Below, one piece after another: positions 53,401 through 64,000 of a stretch of 64,000 bases of DNA. The notes beneath the pieces are model-generated. The model worked only from the letters and a program-made list of their open reading frames with translations. It was not told where the DNA came from and did no database searches. How positions within the stretch are numbered: the first letter of the stretch is position 1; each line of letters opens with the position of its first letter. A program made the position numbers and the translations under genes. Origin of the DNA: Brugia malayi (taxonomy: Eukaryota; Nematoda; Chromadorea; Rhabditida; Onchocercidae). The stretch spans positions 8,904,001 through 8,968,000 of the forward strand of contig NW_025062478.1 in NCBI RefSeq assembly GCF_000002995.4, read 5' to 3'.

Positions 53401-56400
53401 GACGAGTAGAATCAGAAGACGATGAATCACTTCCAATCTGGAAATATCTCAAAAATAATTTTTTGAGTAGTACCAGAGAGACCATTTCTTTAATATAAAG
53501 AAAAAAGGAAACAAGGAACAAATAACTTATGTGTCTATTCTATATTAACCGATTTTCCCTTTGTTTAGCTGATAGTGCCAATAATTTGGCGAATAATTGA
53601 ACGATTATTCGCCAAATTATTGGCACGAATATTTTCATTATTATCGACACTAAATTATTGGCACGAATTATGTCAAATTATTGACACAAATATTTATTTT
53701 ATTTGTTCAAATTAGAAAACCCCTTTTAGAGAAAACCTAATAAACTATAAAAATTCATTGCGTTACGCAAAGTTTACTTAACATGGCAGCTGTAAATTTG
53801 AAAATTGAGAGTTCGCTTTTTTTTTTTAACTTTCTAAAATTGTAAAAAGAGCAATGAAATTTTTGGAAGAATATGGAAGATTATGTAACAGAATCCATCA
53901 TAAAAATATAAATTTTAAAAAATTGAGCTTTAATATCCACTAAATCAATTGCAAGTAGCATAGGAACTTTAACGTTACCAATACAAATAGAAAGGATTCA
54001 AAATTATTAGTAGAAAATTTTTAATTTGACAAATTGATCAAAGTAACTGTTAAGTAAAAATCTTGCGCGGAAATAGTAGGATGACCGATGTCTAACACAT
54101 GCCGCTTAAATCGATGGGACAGCTGACGATGAAAAGAAAATTTTGGAAAATGTAATAAAAGTGGCTGATAAGATATATCAGAATTATTCTTGCTGAAAAT
54201 CAAAGTGAATTGAAAAGAAGCAGCACTGAGAGTTTAGATGCAAAGTCAATTGAATACTTGAAAAGCTTATGAAATCAGCTATTCAACTGATGAATGTTTC
54301 GGAAATATTCAAACTAGATGAGATATTAATATGAGACTTCGGAAATATTATTTACATCAATCTTTGCTTTGCATTTGTTCTTCAAGCAAGACGTGAAAAA
54401 AGTGCATTTTGCGCCTTACTAAATTAATGATCATAATTAAACTTACACGGTGTGTTTTTCGTGGTTTAGCAGCACGCTGTATTTTTGACATCATTTGTAA
54501 AATATTTTCAGATTCCGAAACTCGATCGGAAAGTGAAGCAAAGAGAAGCGATGCTTTCACTTGTGCACTACCAAGTGATTCTTTTAATAACATACACAAA
54601 GGACTTTGTCTGAAAATAAGAGAAAAAACTTTAGCAAAATGATTGGAATTAGAGTTAGAAGCAGAAGAATGAACAAATGTTATGATAGTTCTCTTATCTG
54701 ATAAACAAAGTGATAAATTTTATCACAATGGTAGTTAATATTGATAAAGAGTGAAGAAGAAACCTGCTTGGGAGATATCGTTGTCCCTGAAACAGTGCAA
54801 CTAATAGATTAGTAATAACAGGCATTGTCATTGCTTGTACGTCCCCTTTTGATGTCCGTTCACCAAGTCCTAAATCTACCAGACATAATCGTGATCGGCC
54901 ACCAATCAATTGGGATGTATTTTTTTTGTACCTGAAATGATTTAATAATTTCAGCAAAGAAATGATGAAATTCTTTTGAAATAATTACACTGTATATCTT
55001 ATGACTTACCGCAGATACAGCACACTTTGTTTTTTTCAAATATTTTTATAATTTCTTTTGTTATGTGCTCATTTTGCGTTAAATGTGATGCATTTAACAG
55101 CCTTGCCATACTACTAATAATAATTAATAACAATAACAATGGAAAATCGAACAAAAATGAGTGATGTAAGCGTAAATTTCGATTATTTTTCCAGACCAAC
55201 ATTTCCTGTTATGCATAACTGCTGTTTAGTTGATATTCGTTGTGAATGTAATTTGATAGCATATCAATGTGATTAGTATCAAAACATTTGTCAACAGTTT
55301 AAAGTGTGAAATAAATTGGTGTGTGTGTGAACAGTTGTTGTTAGATTAAAATTTTACAAAATCAAATTTAACTGGCAACCGAAAAGAATGTATGCATAAA
55401 TCACACAATTCATGACTTATTGCAACAAGGGAAGATGATGTGACGTCGGACTGACTGGTGCCCACACGTAGATAAAAACATTCTTGACGAACGGAATGAA
55501 GAAAAAAACAGCCGGAAGAAGTAAACAGGAAGAAATTTTTGCTTTTTTTAATTAATAGTACATTTTCTGATTTCTCTTTGACTTTCGATTCACTAATTGA
55601 AATGATTTGTTGAATTTAAGAAGTAGATTTTTGAGGGAAAAAAAAAATTCACTTTTTTCAATTTAAACTTCACAAAAGTGAATTATCTTATTTATCAAAA
55701 ATTGCCAATTAAAAAAATGAAATGGTAAAATGGATGAAAAAACTTTCATTTTGTTAGCAGTTGCTGAGATTTGATAAGAATTAGTTGTGCTACCAATCAT
55801 TCAACGGTTTCTTTTTTAGGATTTCTCAAAATGCAAAAGTCATGAATGTTCCACAGATAATCCATAATGAATAAAATAAAGGGAAAACATTTTCTTATGA
55901 ATATTTGTTTTGCAAAAAAAGAAAAACTAGCCTATACAAATTGATATAGAAGAAAAGATGTCCACATCGTTGTTCATTTTCATCTTCTGAAATAAGTGAT
56001 CATTGCATTCAAATTATGGCGGTAATGTTCTATGATATTCTGGTGATAAATCATATTTACTGAATTCTAATTTCTTTTCTTGTTGTTACATTTTTTTTTA
56101 GAATTAAAAATATTTCTATCGTTTGGAAATTAATAATATAAATAAGGATTGCTTGTTTAAAACTTTTCTGGTGTATTTACAAGAAGCATTCGGATACCGA
56201 AAAGTGAAAAATAAAGACAAATTTTAGTATTAGACTTATGAGTAATACAAAGAGTTATTTACAATTGCAGGTTTTAAGAAATATTAAGTATTTTACTGCT
56301 GTCTTGTTGTAATTATCTATTTACAACTTTAAAATACGAGGCAAACCTTTCGTATAGCTATCAACTTTTTATAGTATCTTTTAAGAACTTGGACTTCTTT

Positions 56401-59400
56401 TGCTTTGACCTGATCAGCTTAAGAAATTTTTATGACCTAACGGCGGCATAAACCTTGGAATCAATGAAAGAAAATCATAAAATTGATAGACGAAAACGTT
56501 GCACATAAAATTTATAGCACAATTCCGTGGATGCCAGATTTACAGTATGAATACTAACGCTATTCATTTCTTTTAGATATATTTTATTCCAAATATTTCT
56601 TGAAAATCATTTCCATATATTTCAATATTTTCTCGTAAAATATGCTCTTCAACTTTTGACTTAAAATTTAGTGCATTACATGAGAATAAATTTATACCAC
56701 TTCATAATTTTATTATATTAGAAAAGAATTTCTTTTTAACTTAAACTGAAGATATTTTAAAGAGTTACCGGTTATTCTAGCCTGAATAACATCATTGATC
56801 ATCAACATTGCTTGTTTCACCGAATCTACTCTCAATTCACTGTGATTCTCAATTTTGATTCCCAGTACGGAATCTTCTCGAATAGTAACAATATCATGTG
56901 AGGTGACTGAAATTAGGAATTTCAAATCTGACTGATCAGAGATGATGAATGGTAATGGTTATCAAGTGATCAATAAAAAAGAAAATCTTCGAAATTATTT
57001 TTAAAATTTATTAAAATTACAATTTCCCCCTTAACTTTCGAGTTCGAAAAATTCTTCTGCAATTTTTAATATTTCAAAATTCCATAACACAAATATTTAT
57101 TTTGCGGGCCTTTTTATCAGTATATAATAGACCAACTGTTAAAAGAAGATAAAAAAATGATGTATTTTTGGCGCAAGCCACCAATTATCTCATTGAATAG
57201 AGTCCGCACACCCTGTTGATTAATGATTTTGGCCTTTTCACTGCAAAATTTATGCAATTTTTCGCTCAACTACCCAAAAAATAACAAAATTATATATATA
57301 TGTATGTATGTGTGTGTGTATGTGTTGTGTGTGTGTGTATGTGTGTGTGTGTGTGTGTGTGTATGTGTGCGTGTGTGTGTGTGTTCTGAAGTGAAATAAC
57401 AGATTGAAAATGCTTTCAGACCATGAAAAAATGAATGAAAAACAGTCAAAAGCGCAAAAAAGATTTGATTGATGATAATGGATTCTTTTTTTGAATAGAA
57501 ACCCACGCAGCCATATATATAACAATGAACTAACCGGGTAGAATAAACGAAGCAAGAAGATCGATGAGTAGATTACGACGTTGAGAATAATAAAGTGCCG
57601 AAATACGGACAGAATGGTGAAAATCCGGTCGACGTTGGCGCAATTCGGATATTAACCGGAATGTGAGCAGCAAAGCAGATGGAAAGATACCCGGATATTG
57701 TATTCCAGATGATGGACCGGCTAAATCTGAAGTTGTGTTGGCCGATGATACCGCTGCGAAATCTTGTCGACCGTACTGCGAATACAATAATTCATTTTTA
57801 GCTGAAAATAATCAGTTTAGAATGTATGAATTCTTTTCAATCATAAAAATAAGTAAAAAAAGAATCCAATAGAAAAATTTTTTAATTTTTTTTTTTAAAG
57901 TTTTTAAAAGTTTGAGAGTTTTGAAAACTAAACGAAAAACAATTCAATCCCTTCATAAGCTTTTCTTTATTTTATTATTGCCATTTCTTCTCAAAAATCT
58001 ATTCGAAATCTCTTTTTTTTCGAAGCCATATGGTAAGCATACTTTCCCCAAATTACAAATTAATTTCTCAAATATTTCATTAAATTTTCGCCGTTCAACG
58101 CCATCAAAATATTCAATTAATGTGGATATCTTATTAAAAATTTCGATAATTTAAAATTAAATCTCTTAGATGATCAAAATCATGAAATCAATGACAGAAA
58201 TAAAAGGATAGCATATATCGTATGTTTAGCATTGTCAAGCATATGTCGTCTGCGCTTATACTTACACACAAAAAAAATCTCTAATTGCAGAATATTTTTA
58301 AAGAATTTTTTGCGATGAACGATAAAAATTACGATTATATAATCAACAATAAGCAATAAAACGATCCTTCCGATGATATCAAACGAATAATTCAATTTGT
58401 GATCAGTTATTTTGCCTCGTGTCAAATTCATTTTTAATGATCTTATCAATCATTGTCTAGGAAAAGCCAAAAAAAATTTTTAGCTTATCAAATGATAAAC
58501 AATACCTTTTGATACAGCACCAAAATAGATAAAACACGCATCAGAACCGCTGAAACATGTTTGCAATAGATCCGGCAAGCAAACCGAACATATTTGTTGC
58601 TGAAAATGATAATTTCTATTTCCATTGTCATTTCATTATGATTTCATATTATTTTTAAAGTATCATGATCACGATTTTTGCAGTATTATGATTCTTTCAG
58701 AGAATTCATCATAAACTATTAAGTGAAGTGTTCACTATCATATAGTGAAAATTTTCACATACTAAATAAATTATAATCAAAATCAATAAAGCGAAGTAAT
58801 CGAAAGAACGTTACAGTACTTAGAAATAATTTCTTTGTCAAAATACCAATTATTGCATTCTTTCTTTCCATAATAGATTTAAAAATTTAACTAATTAATT
58901 AATTTAATGACGAACAATGGTAGCATCGGATGCAAAAATCTGATCGAATGTATATTTGCTAAATGATTTTGAAATGCCCGATTGATTGCATCGAAAGACA
59001 AAGCTATTCCCATGTACGGTCACATTTTCCAAGTCTTCGTCTGCTAATCGAAGTACTGTTTTTAACTGAAACAAATTGTACGTACTTCTTTTCCATATAC
59101 ACTAACAAAATGATTAAAAATTTATTTGAATATGGAAATATTATTGCTTAACTTAAAATTGTCATACTTCTTCCTTCTCACTGCATTAGACATATTTCCT
59201 CCATTTCGATAATATTTTATCAGAGAATTCCAAAACTGCCATTCATATTATTCCAAGATGTAAATAGCTTAGCTTACATTGTATTACTGTCTTACTTCGA
59301 TGGATCAACAACAATTAACAGCCTAAGCTGAAGTTAAACAAAGCAACTGATATTTCAGAAGAGGATTTGTTCTAATTTTACAGACTTGTTTACTTTTCAT

Positions 59401-61121
59401 TTTTCTTCATCGTTGTTGATTACCAAAGTAAGTTTCTTTTCTTTTCAAACTAATGGACCGACTGACAGAGACAACGACAGCTGCGTTGACGAGTAATGGA
59501 GTAAGTGTGGATATACAATCCATTCATCCATCACTACAGTCATAAAGGTGACAGCATCAATTGGTCAACTGGTCAGTTAAAGCATTGGCTGCTGAGTAAG
59601 AAGCATCGAGCAGTAACTAACCAGAAGCAGAAGCACTGATCAATTCCCGTTGTATGGATGGTCGGTTAAATGGATCCAGAAATTTGTAAGGTTTACAAAC
59701 GGTAAGTAAAGCAATCTTTCATTGTGTGCTAAACTCTCGATGCAAATCGATTAAATACAAAGAAAAAGATGAGAGATCTTGGGAATCTATATTCCTTACC
59801 AATCTTTATGGTCATGTCGATACCAACGTAATTCCTGATATCGGAAAAATCCAACAGAAAACTTAGAAAAGATATAGACTACTGGAAATTACCGGAAGTA
59901 TTAACAAGAAACCGACCCAACTTTTTGAAAAATGGACAAAGCTGCTATGAGTTCAAAGGATACCAAATAATGAGAAAGTTTATACTTCAAAGAAGGAAAT
60001 GAATTATAATCGTGTGAAATGTCGAACTATTGCTTCGGAATGACCATAAAGAGATCAGAGAAGGGAAGAAGGGAATTAGTTCTCTCTGCGGTGATATATG
60101 ATTCTGAGAAACCACAGCAAGATAAATGGTTTACGGATCGGATAATAATATTTGAGAATTTCTTTTTTCCTTTTGCTCCAATCATTTTTATTCAAACGGA
60201 ATTTAAAGAATTTTCCAAGACACAATATTTTTTTTTTTCTGATGAACTAAATTTTTTTTCAAGCACAATATTTTTTTATGCTCCTTACCAATTTAAATTA
60301 GCTTTAAATTTTTATTTTTCAATTTATTTCATCAACTATTAATCAAATCTTTTCCATAGTTCAGAAAATATAATCGATGATAATAAAATTTCAGATAAAA
60401 AGTAGTATTTATATAGGATTAAAAAGTTTTTTTTTTCTTTTTTTGTTATTTGATTTAATAAGAAGACATATTTGTTTAACACTATAACCTTTACAGTTAG
60501 TAGCAACCACTAAATGTAATGTAATGTGATATGATATTCCAAACATATCGCAAGTTTCAAGCATTAGCATTCAATAAACTACTCTGATAGTAACCCTATG
60601 ACAATAGCCATTCTTTTGTTTACCTTTGTGTTAACAAACAACGCAAGCTTATCCTTTCACATATGTGTATTATATATATCCCATTCCAACCTCATAGCGA
60701 TACATACTATCCATAAAGATACATACATTATATTAGTATATCAATTAGGTTAGGTTAAAGTTCAAAGCAAGATGAATGTATCAAAACGTTGAAATTATTT
60801 AATCATTTGAAGAAATCATCGTTTTTTTTTTTTTTTTTTAAAAAAAAAAATTGCAATAAATGGCTATTTTATGATGATAAACACGAAAAAATCAATCCGA
60901 AATTATATAAATTTTATTTGTTTGAAAATAAAAAAACAAATGAAGTAAACCTGAGGACTAGAAGGTGATCTTGTTGTTGGCGCAACTAAAAAACGATGAA
61001 GTGCTGGTGGAAGCGGAATTTCTTCCGCTTGATTTCGTTCACTGTGATTTCTACCTAAGCTGGCTAACTTATTTGGAGATGAAAGTCGCACAGATAAACT
61101 ATCCGGCCGATCATACGGCAT
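47476..61121 (-). CDS. vab-8: VAB-8/KIF26-type atypical kinesin
   Basis: Nineteen exons join in phase to 951 aa: 60951-61121 (coding part), 58916-59065, 58506-58599, 57535-57801, 56769-56906, 55932-55986, 54764-54931, 54447-54609, 53316-53437, 52695-52827, 52183-52419, 51797-51907, 49381-49536, 48904-49136, 48655-48822, 48324-48381, 47959-48148, 47748-47803, 47476-47661. The motor-like domain (about 58-400) shows LKTVLRLAD, YTFDQIF, GSDACFIYFGAVSK, GHLFFYINLYR, GGRSRLCLVDLG and LLKESLGSAQVKASLLF. The P-loop Gly-Lys-Ser/Thr is missing (GAVSKAKNELL) and switch II reads DLGLGE, so ATPase activity is unlikely, as known for VAB-8/KIF26. The tail is low-complexity with an ASSGYES motif and a basic helical C-terminus (RRQNHLRDDLREAKRLLG). 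Known role in C. elegans: posterior-directed axon outgrowth and cell migration. The final Gln-Val-Tyr-Ser-Lys-Leu assumes no further exon; a GTATAT donor sits there, so the last six residues are less sure. The intron after 55932 needs a GC donor. Confidence 0.9.
49537..51796 (-). other. vab-8: VAB-8 intron of 2.3 kb
   Basis: Largest intron in the 3' half of the gene. It contains a MITE-like inverted repeat at 50390-50545 and an ORF (50761-50961) of Lys/Phe-rich composition with no support. Confidence 0.8.
50390..50545. mobile_element. MITE-like inverted-repeat element of about 150 bp
   Basis: The left arm (about 50394-50418: AAACAAACAGTTCTGTTA, one extra A, then ATTATT) is matched in reverse complement by about 50517-50541, giving a near-perfect stem of 24-25 bp. 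The AT-rich centre is about 100 bp. The size and end structure fit a non-autonomous DNA transposon. No clear target-site duplication was seen, so an inverted duplication by another route is possible. Confidence 0.5.
53575..53626. repeat. Perfect 23-bp hairpin in a VAB-8 intron
   Basis: Left arm 53575-53597 (GTGCCAATAATTTGGCGAAT plus AAT) and right arm 53604-53626 are exact complements with a six-base loop, TGAACG. Two weaker copies of the right arm follow: AAATTATTGGCACGAATTA at 53652-53670 and AAATTATTGACACAAATA at about 53675-53692. Confidence 0.9.
57293..57384. repeat. GT/GTAT microsatellite
   Basis: TA, TGTA and TG units merging into a long GT tract inside the VAB-8 intron between 56907 and 57534. 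Opposite-strand His-Thr repeat ORFs across it are artefacts. Confidence 0.9.
59670..60002 (+). other. Candidate two-exon small gene (58 aa), antisense in VAB-8 intron 1
   Basis: ATG at 59670 encodes MDPEICKVYK, then a split Arg codon, and stops at a consensus GTAAGT donor (exon 59670-59701). A CAACAG acceptor before 59858 continues in phase for 47 codons (landmarks KDIDYWKLPEVLTRNRP and YEFKGYQIMRKFIL) to a stop at 60000-60002. The product is basic, 58 aa, with no signal peptide and no family I recognise. The intron is 156 bases, normal for this DNA. The consensus donor and normal composition support it; the short length and lack of homology argue against it. Confidence 0.25.
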
Positions 61122-61140
61122 CGCCAAGACACTGAAACTT
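61122..61140 (-). other. vab-8: Trans-splice acceptor of VAB-8
   Basis: AAGTTTCAG lies directly before 61131, ten bases upstream of the in-frame ATG at 61119-61121. This decides the start: no upstream coding exon is needed. If the site is instead a cis acceptor, the entry phase is 2 and an N-terminal exon is missing. Confidence 0.5.
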
Positions 61141-64000
61141 GACATTAAATATCGTCGGAAGGGAAAAAAAAGGAACAAAACTGAAAGTAAACAATTTGAA
61201 AACGTAAATAAATTCGGAAATTAATGGAGCATTTGAATTAATAGTTATTTAATTTGAATGCAACAAAATAAATGATAAGCAATACTGATTGCCAGATAAA
61301 AAAAATTGAAATAAAATATCGAAATACGGATTCAATCATAAATATAAATAGCATATGTTAGGGTTGTGTGAAAGTAACATAGAGCTATAAAATACTAAAT
61401 GGTAGAAGTAAGTAATAAATATTTTGTGCAAAACAATAATATAAAAGTAATTCTGAAGGAGAATGCAAAAATATTTTTACAATTATACGGAATTGCTAAC
61501 AAAAGATAATTTCGTGAGTACATGTATGAGACAAGAAATAAAATTTTGAATCTAATTAACCTAAACTTAATCAACATTTTTCCTACTACAACATTCACAA
61601 AAAAAAACATTGAAAATTTTATTTCAGTACCATTATCTCATTGAATTGAAAAAATGATAAGTAAATGAGTAAATAAATGTCTTAGCAGAATATCCTATAT
61701 TCATGGCTTATTCTTAAGAGCATATTTAAATGCAAATTGAAAAGCCTTCGCCCAAAATTTTTGCAAACAATTAAATGTTGATTTAATTAAATCCTCTAAA
61801 TATGATCATTAATGATAGTTCGATGTGTGCCAAAACGGATAAACAATAATAAATTACTGAATGGAAATTGAACAAGGAGTGGAGAAGAATCTATTCTCAT
61901 GAAATGATAAAAGAGGAAACAAGACGGAAATTAGAAAGGGCTTCAGGAAAGACTGAGAAAGGATGAGCAGCAGTAGTTAAAAGAGGACTGGTAGGTAGGA
62001 CAACTGAGCAGGCCAATGATACAATGGGAACTTAATTCAATAAGCCTCGGGTGTAAGTTATATAAATATATATGTACATATGCATATTTGGGTTGTATTG
62101 GTGAAATATTTTCAGAATTCTTTTACAAATGTTGTTAAAATGAAATAGGCATTATTCTTGAGGGAGTTAAAGCCTTTAGGCTTGTTAGTTTGTTGAATGG
62201 TCAAGTGGTGGTTAAAGTGAAACAAGAATTTACTGAAAAATAAAGAAGAGGAGCAAATAGAATAAACCAATTCAAAATAATTACTACCAACTACTTTACT
62301 GCCAAATTTGCAACTTTTCATTTTTGCACTAATAAATTTTTATCTCGACAAATTATTAACTTAATATTAGTGTACTAAAAGTTATAAATGCAATAAAAGT
62401 TAACAAAACGATCAGAAATAATTAGCTATTCTATCATTTTGGTGCACTAATTCTGCAGTGAAACTGAATTCAGTTTAGAAAGATCAAAGCTGGCAGATTG
62501 GAAATTTTGAGGATCTTTAGATTTCTTTTGTGGATGCACGCAAAAATTGTCCCTTAAAATTGTAGGATATGTGAGTTATTCGATTTCTTTTAGAAAGTAC
62601 AGTATGCTGAGTCCTTTAATCATCCGATGAAGGTCAATCAAAATGCTCACATGTCTAACAAATAAAAAATAAATTCGGATCAGAAACAATTACAGACTTT
62701 CTTCCGGAAAAGAAAATAATATTCTTAATAATTAGGAGGGATTTCAACTTTAATCTGCAATTCATTATCATTATCAATAAGTAAGTGGATGAATAATAGA
62801 AGTTTCTCACGTAACACACGGGGGTCAAGACTGTCTAACGTATTCCTAATCGCAGAAAAGTAGGAGGAAAAGGAAGACCGAACTAGCGCAAATATGTCAG
62901 GGATGGATGTGGCTGCTCATTGTGCATCTTCCGCCGGCAAATCTATCTTCTCTCCCGAGCTTAGTTGCGTCCATCCCCCATTTTACGAAACAACTGTAGC
63001 TCGGATGATCATCAGGGTAGAGGAGGATGGTTGAAGAGAATTAACCAAGAGGAGACGAATTTTGACGGGGTCCGCTCTTTGAGGTGCAACACCAATGACA
63101 ACCACCCACAACCTTCTCCCATCTTGAAAATTCCAACAATTATCAGCGAAAACGATCTGAAAACCATCTGTGAACCGCTTTCATTTGTTTCACTCTAATT
63201 TATCCGGCTATTTCAAGTCATGAGCTTTGCAAGAAGAGAGAAATTTGCTCACTGCATCACATCCTTTGACCTTTTCAGAAAGTTACAGTGGTCAGCCAAT
63301 GACCAAACACCGTAGGGATTTCGCAGCATTACTCATTTTCGTCTTTCATGATTTTTAATGACATTTCTTCTTTAATTTATTAAAATTCTATCTCTATCTT
63401 TTTCTAAATTTTAACTCAATCGTTGGAAACTGAAATAGCCAATGATTCTCAGAGGACAAAATAATTACAAAAAGTTTCGGACTTAATATAACATCGCCGT
63501 TGCATAGTATTTTAATTTATATTTCTCTCAAAACTTCTCTCTTTGTATTTCAATTTCATTAAAATCCCTGTCTATTCGATTACAATATAATCGCTTCAAA
63601 ACAGCTGATCAGATGATTATGATTTGAAATGAGAAGAAAAATGAGATGCTGCATATAAATTATCCAAACGATAAACAGAATGTCATCATGTTGAATGGAT
63701 TGAAAAGGAATGATGGCTTGTCATCGAATCCTCAAATGATGTCTCAGAAGAGAGAGAGAGAGGTAGATAGACAGAGCCAGAGACAGACAAAGAGGAATTA
63801 GTTACTGTTTGAACTCGATTTAATTTTATTACAAAAAAGGATAGAGACAAAAATAGTCTTTACTTTGATGCTTCAGATGACTATATCTTCTTTATCAAAT
63901 TCTTGAATAAGACTGCTTAGAAAAAAAAAAATCTTTTTTAAGTGTCAACTTTATTTTTCAATAGCATATATATTTCACAATACTAGAAAATTCGTTTATT
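61141..64000. other. VAB-8 upstream region, no defended gene
   Basis: Mostly AT-rich with short chance ORFs. A GC-richer patch at about 62860-63130 has a + strand frame starting ATGTCAGGGATGGATG at 62896 that runs about 45 codons and crosses a GTAGAG donor-like site. It may be a first exon of a + strand gene, a VAB-8 promoter, or neither. A purine-rich AG tract lies at about 63743-63790. Confidence 0.45.

Noticed and set aside
55012..55202. 67-codon - strand ORF ending at a GTAAGT donor, considered as the missing VAB-8 motor exon
   Set aside because: No acceptor gives matching phases and the residues do not fit the kinesin strand; the 55932-55986 exon does.
56341..56415. Possible exon on the - strand reading VKAKEVQVLKRYYKKLIAIRK
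   Set aside because: It lies in the VAB-8 motor region but neither phases nor motif fit; the exon at 55932-55986 fits both.
57250..57555. His-Thr repeat proteins on the - strand
   Set aside because: They are the GT microsatellite read in two frames, inside a VAB-8 intron.
58180..58449. 89-codon - strand ORF in a VAB-8 intron
   Set aside because: It lies between two in-phase VAB-8 exons, is Ile/Leu/Lys-rich, and has no usable splice sites.
1..64000. CRISPR arrays, bacterial operons, rRNA operons, intact transposase genes
   Set aside because: No regularly spaced repeats, no prokaryotic gene layout, and no transposase or reverse transcriptase motifs were seen on either strand. tRNA genes could not be excluded by eye.

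Overview
The window looks like nuclear DNA of a nematode. By eye it is about two-thirds A+T. Its genes are split by many short introns with TTTCAG-type acceptors, and its proteins resemble worm developmental genes. The base composition, intron style and homopolymer runs suggest a clade III (spirurid or filarial) worm, but the species is inferred, not shown. Almost all single-frame open reading frames here are chance or shadows. The real genes were found by joining exons by hand, checking splice phase at each junction.

Layout. (1) 1-12,081: long AT-rich stretch with no gene I can defend. (2) 12,082-21,964, + strand: a 15-exon gene for a secreted SMOC/SPARC-family protein of 613 aa. It has a signal peptide, a Kazal domain, then thyroglobulin-1 plus paired EF-hands, an Asn/Gln-rich linker, and a second thyroglobulin-1 plus paired EF-hands. 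(3) 24,936-25,540, - strand: remains of a small chromodomain gene with a broken frame. (4) 25,541-27,700: intergenic, with a GC-richer island and a diverged direct repeat. (5) 27,701-45,603, - strand: a 17-exon RTF1 gene (Paf1 complex, 709 aa). Its intron 12 is about 12 kb. (6) 38,415-40,442, + strand: a 5-exon MARVEL-type four-pass membrane protein (255 aa), nested antisense inside that intron. (7) 47,476-61,121, - strand: a 19-exon VAB-8/KIF26-type degenerate kinesin (951 aa). (8) 61,134-64,000: upstream region with no defended gene.

The genes do not form one pathway. RTF1 is a nuclear transcription-elongation factor, VAB-8 a cytoplasmic guidance and migration kinesin, SMOC an extracellular matrix regulator, and the MARVEL protein a membrane protein. 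RTF1 and VAB-8 have strong AG acceptors 8 and 10 bases before their ATGs, as expected for trans-spliced nematode messages.

The points most worth following are the repeated thyroglobulin/EF-hand module in the SMOC protein, two introns that only work with GC donor sites, the P-loop-less motor, the nested antisense gene, an unusually long unexplained ORF in the same RTF1 intron, and several hairpin or inverted-repeat elements. I saw no clear new multi-gene system.
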